A stretch of DNA of 64,000 nt, from positions 682,001-746,000 of the forward strand of contig JAYKXP010000006.1 in assembly GCA_037176845.1 (NCBI GenBank). Reading direction: 5' to 3'. The position numbers and the translations under genes are program-made. Shown here piece by piece: positions 1-10,746 of this stretch (its first letter is position 1; the number at the start of each line of letters is the position of its first letter). Below the pieces are notes generated by a model. That model searched no databases, was not told where the DNA came from, and saw only the letters and a program-made list of their open reading frames with translations. This DNA comes from Paramarasmius palmivorus (Eukaryota; Basidiomycota; Agaricomycetes; Agaricales; Marasmiaceae).

Positions 1-1600
1 GCCGCTTTGGCCAAATATTCTTCTCGATTGGCCAAAATCGATGTACCCTATACCATGGGTGTCGGTGTGAATAGGAAGGGTCCGAGCTCATATGCCAATA
101 TGAAAGACAAATCGGATCGTGCAACAAACGAACAAGTTCTGGATCCTAGAACTAGACTCATTCTATTCAAAATGATTGGTCGCGGTGTTATTCACGATGT
201 AAACGGGTGTGTCAGTACAGGCAAAGAGGTGAACATCATTCCTATACTCAGAGCCGTTGATAATTATCATTTAAAGGCTAACGTATACCATGCACGGACG
301 CCAGATATGCGACATCTGGCTATTAAAATCTACAAGACCTCCATTCTAGTCTTCAAGGATCGTGACAAGTACGTTACAGGGGAATACCGTTTCAGAAGGG
401 GATACAGCCGCAAGAACCCTCGAAAAATGGTGCGCCTTTGGGCAGAAAAAGAGATGCGTAATCTGAAGAGATTATTATCGGCTGGTATACGATGTCCAGA
501 ACCAATAGAAGTCAGGGAAAACGTACTGGTTATGGGATTCCTAGGTGACAAGGAAGGATGGTACGCAGATACTTCTGTGATTGGCAAAATCGCACTAATA
601 ATATATTCTTGGCTTTCAGGGCCTCTCCGCGTCTCAAGGATGCCGAAATATCCACGTCCCAAGCACAGGAACTTTACATAGAATTGCTCGTCGCAGTACG
701 TGTGATGTTCCATCAGTGCAAACTCGTTCATGCCGATTTATCGGAATACAACATACTCTATCATGAGGGCCATCTTTGGATAATAGACGTCTCTCAGAGT
801 GTGGAACATGACCATCCTTCCGCATTCGATTTCCTCCGAAACGATCTGAAAAACATCGAGGACTTTTTCGGTAAAATGGGTGTACCATGTTTGGGGGTAC
901 GAAAGACATTTGAGTTTGTCACATCCGAGAAGTTGGCGAAGAAGTCTGACGAAGAAGACGATGAGGTGGTCCTGAGGAGATGGATCGAGGAGCGAGAAAC
1001 CGCGGGAGAGGGTTCACAAGGGGACGAAGACGGCATTGCTATCAATGGGTATCAAGCTGCACCGACCGCTTCAGCTCACGAAGACGCCGTCTTCTTGCAG
1101 TCTTACATTCCTCGTACGCTTAACGAGGTATATGATCCTGAAAGAGACGTGGATATTCTCAAGCGTGGCGACGGAGACAAGCTGATTTACGCAGAAACGA
1201 TCGGCCTTGTAAATTCATCCTCAGCGAAGAAGGGTGCAGTCCGTTTTGAAGGAACGGAACAAGTCAATTCTCCGATCGACACACAGGGTCCGGATGACAG
1301 CAATTCAGAAGAAGACGAGGGAGAAGAGGGCACTTCTTCGGAAAGTGATGAACAAGGCGATGATGAGAAGAATGAAAGTACAGATTTCCACGTCCAGAAA
1401 CCTCGAGGACATCGCCACGAAGATAAGGAGGCAAAGAAGGTTTGTGGCTTGTGGCACTCCCGCAGTGTCGTCACTGAACCATTCCTTTATCACAGGAAAG
1501 AAAGAAGGCGGTGAAAGCAGAGGCAAAAGAAAGACGGAAGAACAAGATGCCAAAGGCAGAGAAAAAGAAGCTGATGAAAAAGTCAAGAGGAGGAGGTTAG
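1..1600 (+). CDS. RIO1: RIO1 atypical protein kinase, 5' end missing
   Basis: Atypical Ser/Thr kinase/ATPase of the RIO1 family, which acts in late cytoplasmic maturation of the 40S ribosomal subunit. The frame is already open at base 1, so the start lies outside the window. I read three exons: 1-560, 620-1439 and 1496-1600, with GT-AG introns of 59 and 56 nt. Visible motifs are the RIO P-loop (STGKE), the catalytic HADLSEYN and the metal-binding [13 protein letters not shown] long Asp/Glu/Ser-rich tail and a Lys/Arg-rich end ([12 protein letters not shown]) follow, as in other RIO1 proteins. The gene is convergent with ILV3, 208 bp away. Family assignment is firm; the splice sites are hand-placed but keep one frame. 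Confidence 0.95.
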
Positions 1601-1808
1601 GAGTACTTGCGTTTTCCGAGTTCCTTCGTTCTTTATCTTAGCCATATGCGAGCTGCGGAAATTAAACCCAAGGGACTCATCATTGATACCAGAACGGTCG
1701 CTGATTTGACAATGAATTGTGGGGTATGTATTCAACTTGAGTATACGACAGCAACTTACAACCCTAAGCCCATCGTCGATCTAGGCCTAAGCTCTACCCA
1801 ACATCCTC

Positions 1809-4800
1809 TCACGAGTCCGTAATGCATCCTTTGCTTGCATCGGTGACGGTCTTAATGTACTTGTACAAAGTACCCTGAGTGACCTTCAATGGCGGAGGGC
1901 TCCATTGCTTCCTCCGCCTCTCCATCTCTTCAGGCGAAATGTGTACCTCGATAGTGTTCTTCACCGCATCAACGGAAATAACATCTCCGTCTTGGACAAA
2001 CGCAATAGGACCCCCGACTTGAGCTTCTGGTACAACGTGGCCAATACAGAAACCGTGAGATCTGTGAAAAAGAGGAGAAATTAGTACACAACTAACGGCA
2101 TAAACTCAATTCATTATCGGTGTGAGTGGGCATAGGTGGACCTAAATCACCACGCGTTTGTTCTGCCTCATCTCCGTGACGGTGGCGTCATTTCCAGTTT
2201 GGAGAATTAAAAGTACCGAGACCGAAACCGCGATGGATGGAAGACGACGATCGAAAAAGACGAATAACTTACCCTCCGCTGAACCGTCCATCCGTAAGAC
2301 AAGCGACGTCCAGCCCCAGACCGGCGCCCATGATTAGACTAGTCGGTTTGAGCATCTCGGGCATACCTATAAAAGGGCAGATGAAACGTGAGCACAAGTG
2401 CAAGTCGCGTGAAAAATCAAGAATCAAGGAAAGATAGCAACCAGGGGTGCAGGGTCCCACATGTTTGAGTGGCGCGAGATTTCACATCCACCAAAGCGTA
2501 AGTTATGAAAGGCGGAAGAAGTCCGTTCGAGTAAAGGAGGGAGATGAATGAACATTATGAACAGACATACCAGGTCCACCTTTAGGTCCCAGATACCTTA
2601 AAATAACAACGGTCTTCTCTCCTTTCTTTATCGACCCAGTCTCGACAGCCTTGACGAAATCTTCTTCATTGTCAAATGTCCTGGCCTTACCCGTGAAGCC
2701 TAAACCCTCTTTCCCCGTGATCTTGGCAACGGCACCTCCAGGTGCGAGATTGCCCTTCAAAATCCTGTTTGCACGTTATTATTTTGCTTCGAGGATAAAC
2801 GTTTGATTCAGGGAAAAAAACGGAGAGATAAACAGGGAACAGCAACAGCATATCACCATCAGTACTGGTCAGGTCGACCAGGACACCAGAAATCAGGGTC
2901 CCAACAAAGGAAGTATAGGACATCAAGGGACCTCCGGAATACATACGAGACAGACGCCACGGAAATTGAAATGGAATGGGTAGACCGAGATGGAGAACGT
3001 ACCTAATGTGTCCTGTCTCCTTAATGGGTTGGTCCAGTGGTCGAATCACATCTTGCTTGCTAAAGTCGAGTTCGCCGTGCTTGTGTACCCATCTGTCGAG
3101 GTTCTCGCCGAGTGTCCGTCCAGTGACAGTCATGTTGTTCCCGTCGATAAGGTTGTTTTTGAGAAGGAAGTGGAGGATCTCTGAAATTAACCATATCAGC
3201 ACCTGTGCTTGACACGCACAAAGTTAGGAGGAGGCGCAGCGCGCTAAATATGCTCGGAGCTCGGAGGTAGAATGTGGATAGTCGGAAGTCGAAATGGGGG
3301 AGCTGGAGTCAGGATAAGGGGTCAGGGTAAAAAGGTTCAGGATCAAGTCTCCATCTACCCGCCCGTCACGGTCTGATTTGAATGACAATGAACGAGGAAC
3401 GGCGGGGAAAGAGAGGTCTCGAAACCTCAAATCATACGGCAGAAATAGAAACGGAGGAAGCGTCCCAGGGAGACATGAGTCTAGGGACCATGTGTAGCCT
3501 GTCAGAACTCTACCGAGAGTCTGGGGTCCGTATACCCAAAGGCCAAGAAGAATCGGATGTGAATGTGAAAAAGAACTTACTTGGAATACCACCGATCTTG
3601 TATACATCCTCCATGACATATTTGCCACTGGGTCTGAGGTCCGCAATGAACGGTGTACGGTCTGACACTTTCTGGAAATCGTCTATCGTGAGTTCAATGC
3701 CAACGGAATGGGCCATGGCAATGAGGTGGAGAACGGCATTCGTTGAACCCCCGAGGATCATTGTGACAACCTGGATGAGTTGAGAGCGCATCAGAACACA
3801 AGCGTACTATGAACGATTGATGAAACTGACTGACCATAGCATTTTCGAATGCCGACCTGGTCATGATGTCCCGGGGTAGAATGTTCTTTTCGAGAAGGTT
3901 ATGCATTGCAGCACCGACGGCAGCGCATTCTTCATGTTTTTCGGTGGACTCGGCGAGGAAGGACGACGATCCAGGGAGTGTCATCCCGAGAGTCTCGGCG
4001 TTGGTAGCCATAGTATTCGCGGTGTACATCTTTGGAACGCGTCAGCAGATGATATCTGAGACTATGTGATCTTCACGTACGCCACCACAAGCACCGGGCC
4101 CAGGACACGCGTTTCGGACAGTTTTATGCCTTTCGTGTTCAGCTTCAGGGGTCTGACCGTCTTGTAGGTATTTTCCGTAGGCTTGAAACGCGCTAATAAT
4201 ATCGAGACGTTGACCATCACAATTACCAGCGCGTATTGTACCTCCGTATACCATCAGACCCGGTCGATTTAGTCTTCCCACTGAGTTTGACCACATTGAG
4301 CACCTCCGACAAGATACCAATTTCATAAAGACTCACGAGCCATCAACACTCCCGGCATATTCTTATCACATCCCGGCACGACAACCATACCATCCAAGAG
4401 GTGACCACCCGCTGCTGTTTCAACCTGATCCGCGATGAGGTCTCTTGACTGTAAGGAGTATGACATCCCACGGGTGCCGTTGCTGATTCCATCGCTCACG
4501 CCGACTGTACCAAATTGGTACCCTATCATATCATGTTTTTGGAGAGAAGCTTTGATTTCTTGACCGAGGCCGAGAAGGTGTTTATTACATGGATTTCCTT
4601 CGTACCTGTATTGAAGTAAGTTTATGACTCGAAGGTGACACGACAGCGAACGCACCAAACACTGGCCACACCGACCATAGCCTTGTTAAAGTCTTCTTCA
4701 GAATTGATACCATCCGTCGCGTACAGCATTGCCTGAAACTAGCTCAGCACGTCCTCGATACTTGAACGTCTTCTCAACATCATACCTGGCTGGCACCTTG

Positions 4801-4935
4801 ATCCTTTGGCTGCGTGATCACCCTGCTGTACCTGTTCATTACAGGTTTTTTGTCTTGACATTTCGAGGAAGACGACCAGAACGTCCTAGTCGAGGTCGAC
4901 TTGAGCTTCAGAGGACGAGACCTAGTTTTCAGCAT
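1809..4935 (-). CDS. ILV3: Dihydroxy-acid dehydratase, mitochondrial
   Basis: Fe-S enzyme of branched-chain amino acid synthesis; it dehydrates 2,3-dihydroxy-isovalerate and -methylvalerate to the 2-keto acids in mitochondria. Ten exons give one frame of 599 codons: 4786-4935, 4656-4732, 4337-4605, 4081-4280, 3835-4029, 3581-3770, 3003-3180, 2571-2764, 2273-2366, 1809-2061. The three cluster-ligand regions are intact: [18 protein letters not shown] and [14 protein letters not shown]. The N-terminus is Arg/Lys/Ser-rich and lacks acidic residues, as expected of a mitochondrial presequence, before the conserved [17 protein letters not shown] start of the mature enzyme. Length fits the family. 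The start is the first in-frame ATG ahead of the conserved core. Confidence 0.96.
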
Positions 4936-6211
4936 AATGTCCGAGTCGAGAAAGGTGACTGTGACTCGTGTTCTCTTTGAAAAAAATTGATCGTCGGCCG
5001 AACATCCGAACGCCGCTATTCGGTAACCGGCTACCTCTGATTCGCCCCCCATATCCGAGTGCCAAAATTAACTGTTTAGCAAATAGTCCTCGAGATGCGT
5101 ATACATACGCATACATATCAAGTCATCGAATTCCCCACTCAAACTTGAGTCAGTTCCTCAGAATTTGTGTGTGATCAATGTTCGCTTCCTGTTCTTGATG
5201 TCGACCTTGTGGGGCATTCAGAAGGAAAGAAAAACTGGCCACCGATAGATTGGCCCCGACATGACATGCATTCTCCGCCTTCCCAGTACCTTGGGCGTCC
5301 CGACGGGTTTATTGCGTAGCCTCCGTGATGGAGAACATGATATTGACATGGAAACTGAATCAATGAGTGGCATCGGAACGGCGGAACCCTCTCTTTTGGA
5401 GCGACACCACCCTTGACGAGTTACAACATTTTACATGCTGTTGATACCCTATCTTGGTTCTCTACATTCCGAACCATCAACTTCGAGTATTATAAGTATG
5501 ACCTAGTTTCTTCTATAGTCTCTTTTGAGTGGATGATATCGAATCTATTGAATATCCGGCAAGTGATGATGCCGTCGAGGCGGACCGGGGATGGAAAGGC
5601 ACAGCCATACGAATTCCCGCCCTGTTTACCGGAAGGCCCACGATTGTTTTCCTTACCTCCTCTTCCTCAGAATAGGTCGATTTAGACGAATAGTGCGGGT
5701 AAGACTGTACAGGACAGAGAGCGTATCTGACATTGGAATGATTCCAACACGAATACCGATCTAAAAGACTTGAAATACAGCACCAGGACCTTGCATCAGA
5801 CAGATCCTCCCGAGCTTCTTTTATGTAACCGGTTGCTATAGGTTGCCATCCGCACCTTTCTGGTCGATTTGCGCCTATCTATGAGCGAAGTGAAAGGGAT
5901 CTTTGCAGAAAAAAATGGACAATGGAAGAGAAAAAATCAGCAATGAATAACTAGAGAAATGTAGGACAGGCTAGGGCAGAGAATATGCAGAGAATATTTC
6001 TTTACATTTATTCTATCGGTACCTCATTTTCATCCGATTGGTTCGGTGGGAAATCATCAAACGTCGGTTCTTGATCAGAGTTTGCGAATATCGCCGCGGT
6101 TGCCTTCTGCAGTTTGCCTGCCTCTGTTTACGGGCCTGTCCCTCTTGGGCAACCGCTCTTTCTGGTGTTCCGCCTCCAGGTTCCGCCAAAGACGGTTCGA
6201 CGTCGTCCTCC
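4936..6211. other. Intergenic, ILV3 to septin-like gene
   Basis: Divergent promoter region of about 1.3 kb between ILV3 (minus) and the septin-like fusion gene (plus). Open frames here are short and show no recognisable protein pattern. I see no RNA gene or repeat. Confidence 0.5.
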
Positions 6212-9200
6212 ATGATCCCCAGACACGACCCTCGACATCGCCCAAAACAGGAGTCTCTGGATAGTCCTGATGATCTACCCGGTATGTGACTACAGAATAC
6301 CCCTTCATGCCCTCAAAGCTCATCCTTCAATTCCCTCTAGACCGGTCCCGTACCGAATTCTCTTTGTTGGTTGCTGGATCCTGTGGTGGTCAGATTGTTA
6401 CCCTCTATTCACTGTCGCATCCGTATTCATTCTCTGTCTGTCTAGGCAAAACCGCTTTCCTTCGTCTACTGCTCGACACCTGCAGAATTTCTCAAAAGGC
6501 GTCACCGGATCAGCTCAGTTCGGTCGCAAAGTTTGTCCAAGGTTGCAGTGGTCACACCTCGCACATTCGTACGACCACCATCGACATTGACCTTGATGTT
6601 CCTGGAACCGAGCCTGTCTATCGTCCTCTTACTCTGACCCTGGTCGACACGCCCTCACTCGACTTCCGGGACACTGCTTCGGCGGAACGTTCCTTATCGG
6701 AGGTTCTCAGATTCGTCGAGAGTCGTCTCAGCGAAGGCGTCGAAGGTGTAAGTTCTTCGTATGCCACCCGTATTCGCGACGTCCTGACTTCATCATCTCT
6801 CATGAAAGGACTGGAAACCCAGCACAGGCGACCGTTTCGTGCATTTGTACGTGTACCCGATATTCCATTCTATCAAACGTTTCACTGAGGTTCTTCTAGA
6901 TGCATGTATTTCCTCGACCCTGATCGAGTGGTTCCGCCTTCGATACCAACACCGCCTGTGCCGGTCGTGCCTAGGACACGCACCAACAGTTTCTCTCAAC
7001 TCGACCCGGAACCAGTCTACCTTGAGCCTCCTGTGGCGACTAATCCTCTCCATTATCGTCCGTCTCTGCCTATAGACGACATTGAGGCCATTCGTCGGCT
7101 CTCTGCTCGCGTCAATGTCTTGCCCGTCATTGCCCGTGCCGATGTTCTTTCAAACGAACGTCTTGTCGCAATCAAAATGGCCGTTCGGCGCGACCTTGCG
7201 GACGCCGGCATCGGTTTTGGAATTTTTGATTTAGACAACCCCAGTTATCAGCAGCCGGCTCCCCCAGATTTCGATCGAGAGCGAGCATCAGCGTCGTCGA
7301 GCCCCAGAAATGGTCTGTCTGCTCATCATCATGCTAATGGATCTGGTTCAGCTTCTAGCTCGCCTCCAACAACAACACCGACGTCGCCAACGACTGCACC
7401 ATCGTTCCTTCGACTACCATACGCCCTCATTTCACCTGATATGTATTCGCACAGTGACGGAGTACCAAGAATTCCGCCGTCACGCGCTGATCTCGTTCAA
7501 GTTTATACACCTCCTTCCGTTCCTTATCACACTCATTCGACCTCGAAACTTGTACGAGGAAAATTCATCCGATCGTATCGCTGGGGATCATTGGATGTTC
7601 TAGACCCCAGCCATTGTGACTTTGTTCAGCTTCGGGCTGCAGTCTTTCATCATATGGAGGTGGGAATGCGTTTATTGTTTCTGTTCTACCCCACTCACCT
7701 TACGTTCCTTCCCCGCAGACCCTGCAGAAGTACACTAGAGAATATTTATTCGAAAAATTCAAAGCGGATTATCATATACAACACCGGCATTCTTTAACCT
7801 TACCACCTCCTCAGGCTCACCATTCGCACATATCACACGCTCACTCACGACCGACTTTGGCTATAGATACAACTGGTACAGCAGTGCCGTCCCGCCACCC
7901 CGCTTTGAATTTACTACCCGTCGTTGAAAGAGATGTGCCGCCTCAAATTCATTCGAACTCCACATCTGCAAGAGTATCGCCAAGCGCAAGTATATCCGCG
8001 AAAGGCTCTGGAACTGGAAATAACAGTCGTCGGTGTCTTTCTGCCACTTCTATCTCGAGCTGAGCTGAAATCTTCGTTGACAACCAGGAACAGCGAATAA
8101 CAAACAGCGCACCAAGAAAATAACAGTTGCATGCAATTTCTGCCGGTGTGAGTGTCATTTTTTTGGTCGTCCATTCCACCTGCTCTTTCCTTCTCCCGAC
8201 TTTACTCCTCCTTCAATACTACTCCGTTTCCCATCATCACTCAATGGCAGATGCTTGATTTCCTCACTGTACAACGTGTTACGTTACTCAAGTATGTTGC
8301 TTACTGTTTCTATTCGCACACCTTTCTAGCAAGGAAACTCAAATGCGACGGCGGACGACCAGCTTGCGGGCAATGCGTCAAGAGGTCCAACCCTTGCGAC
8401 TACCAACCTCAGAATAAACGACGGGGTGCAGTACGGAGGAATAAGGCTTCAACGTCTACCTCTGCTGTAGGTGGCGGCGGGGGAAGCACCGGAGGTGGTG
8501 AGAGCGAGAGTGAATCTGATGAAGAGGACCAGCAAGTGTCTAGATCGGGTTCGCCGCCTCCTCTGCCGCCACCTCCAGTATCGCTTCCTCCCCATCCAGC
8601 AAGAAGCAGGAATAATTCGATCGTGGACAGAGAAAAGGACAGGGAGAACAAGAAGAATGAGTATCCTTTGACGCCCCTTCCGCCTCCTCCATCACTGCCC
8701 TCGATATCGCCCGAATTCATGCCCCGCCATGCATCTGGGTCCAGAATCGCTTCTGGTTCGGGTCCTTCTATTTCTGCGCCCGGTCGTGGGTATTTTACAG
8801 ACAACGAACTACCTCACATAGCAACGCTGTCGTTACCGGACCCCTCTCCGTCCATGCCGATGAGCGCTCCGTCACTGCCGCCTATTCAAGCTCAGCCCCA
8901 TTCTCAACAGAGCCAGACCCAAAGGAAGAGAGCTGCTACTGTTCCTGGAAAGAGTTCAACCGGTGCTGGGCGATTACCAACAACTTCCGGGCCAAAGATC
9001 GTTGCGTGCAACTTTTGCAGAGGTATGTCCGTTTCTTTATCCAGTGTGTCCTTCTGATTGTTCACCAATGTTCCTAGCCCGGAAAACCAAGTGTGACGGC
9101 GCTCACCCTGCCTGTTCGAGCTGTTCGAGGCGTTCATTACCCTGTAATTACGTGCATGATCGCGGAGGTGCCAGTAATGGTGAACAGAAGAAAGGGGGCA

Positions 9201-9568
9201 ATCGGCGAGCGTCGACTGCATTGACCAAGCCACCCATGCCTATGACGGCTACGACCGCTTCTACAAGTGCAAGCACCGAATACCCGCCGTCATCGCCACC
9301 TTCTGCTGCCTCGCGAATGGTCGCAACAACTCCTGCCAGTGCTGCTTACGAGCGTCATGGACACGCCGTGCATATTCACGAAGACACTCCTGACAGTGAC
9401 GTGACACTGAAGCGGGATTATATGGATGACCTATCCGCATCCTCGCGACCGTCAAAGAAAATGAGGGTCTCTCCACCCCGTTCCACTTCGCAACTTCATG
9501 TAAATTCTTCTACTTCTTCTCCGCATCAACCACAACAAGCTATTTCCACTCTATCTGGTATACCCTAG
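6212..9568 (+). CDS. Septin-like GTPase fused to two Zn2Cys6 clusters
   Basis: Nine exons splice into one open frame of 923 codons: 6212-6281, 6341-6388, 6446-6747, 6809-6846, 6900-7659, 7719-8028, 8088-8147, 8330-9022, 9078-9568. Residues ~30-480 resemble a septin: P-loop AGSCGGKT (35-42), DTPSLD (107-112), VHLCMYFLDP, VNVLPVIARAD and the septin-specific WG..DVLDPSHCDF block, with a long Pro/Ser insertion after the FLDP strand. Residues 525-552 and 756-783 are two Zn2Cys6 clusters with correct spacing (C-x2-C-x6-C-x6-C-x2-C-x6-C), each split by an intron just after the second Cys. The linker and tail are Pro/Ser-rich; no fungal-specific middle homology region is seen. The exon at 8088 has no ATG and a stop directly upstream, so it must be spliced to earlier exons. 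The weakest joint is the 8028 donor (GTCGGT; an alternative at 7989 is also in frame). If that intron is retained, a TGA at 8061-8063 gives a septin-only product. The ATG at 6212 is provisional. Confidence 0.72.
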
Positions 9569-10746
9569 GCTTATTTTGATGTGATTTGGCTCCTGTGTGT
9601 CGTTTCTTTTGGTCTCTGTAGATTACTGATATATATTGTTACATACTGCTACTCTCCTGCGCTATTCCGTGGTTGGCTTTTTTACGTTTCTGTTTGTTTG
9701 ATACATATACCTGATTGTTGTTTATACGCATTCTTCTCTTCTGTCTCTCTTTGGGCTGGGATTCCTAGGGTCGTTGGTAGCTAACCTGGATGGCAGGGAT
9801 TGTAATTGTATCGATCGGAAACACTCGAGTAGTATCCTTATACTTGTGAAAGCACGATATGAATTGTGCAAAGAGAATATATATTTTTATTTGCATCTAG
9901 TAATAATTCTGTGGCTGTTGAGATTGGATACAATTGGACCGTGAAGCATGATGCCTGCCGCCACCATGTACTGTCCTTACCTGTATCTAGACCTGTAACT
10001 GCTCCCTCTGTGACGATGGCAATGTCTGTACATGCTTGCCATCGTCACAGACAGTTCGGTTACAGGCCTAACCTGTATCGAATCTTCGTGCTTTCATCCT
10101 CTGGGTCATGCTTCGGGGGCTCTAGGAACCTAACAGGGCTCATAGAATACAAGTTCTGAATGATAAGCGCCTCCAGTGACCGGAAAGGGCCTCGGCGTAC
10201 GAGTAGCTAATCGAGCTCCTTTACTGTAACTGAAAATTTCGTTGATCGTTCGCGTTGGAATGCTTGTTTTCGATCAGATCGTGAGGCTACCGTACTCACT
10301 TCCGAGCAGTCTAGCCGCAAATTCTATGCTGCAGACGAGGCTTCAGTTAGTTCTCAGCAGTTGAGCAGTTTTTAGCTAGAGTGACTCGTCAAGGATGTGC
10401 CTTCCGACGACACGGTAGTCCCAAGGCAATCGCATACTATAGTGCTACGTGTCCGTCTCTTCAACGCTTTCCAAGATGCGCTCCCCCCCGCGTTGATTAC
10501 AGTTGCTGTCGTAGAATAGAGAAATCAAGGATAGTTCATGTTTGAGAGGCTTGTCAAGGTGAAAGCATGATTGCTGCCGCTGTCTGCCGTGAAAAAAGCT
10601 TTTGTGCCCTGATTCAGCCAAATAAGCGCCTTTTCAACTCTTTTTCCCTTTGTCGCCGTCAAGGGTGACCCCACTCTCCTTGTATACCATCTCTTTCTCA
10701 TTTTCTTTATATTTTTTGGATATTATTATCTTTCTTTCCGACCACC
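9569..10746. other. Intergenic between the two septin-like genes
   Basis: About 1.2 kb with no convincing coding frame. It holds the inverted repeat listed separately near 10 kb. A pyrimidine-rich stretch just before 10747 looks like the 5' leader of the next gene. Confidence 0.5.
9992..10066. repeat. Imperfect inverted repeat (hairpin)
   Basis: A perfect 15-bp inner stem (10008-10022 with 10036-10050, loop of 13 nt) is extended by an 8-bp outer stem (9992-9999 with 10059-10066). Weaker complementarity continues outward to about 9945 and 10115 (for example GAAGCATGA paired with TCATGCTTC). Function unknown. Confidence 0.75.

Noticed and set aside
8409..8804. Gly-rich open frame on the minus strand within the fusion gene
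   Set aside because: Antisense of the Pro/Ser-rich linker between the zinc clusters; no independent support.
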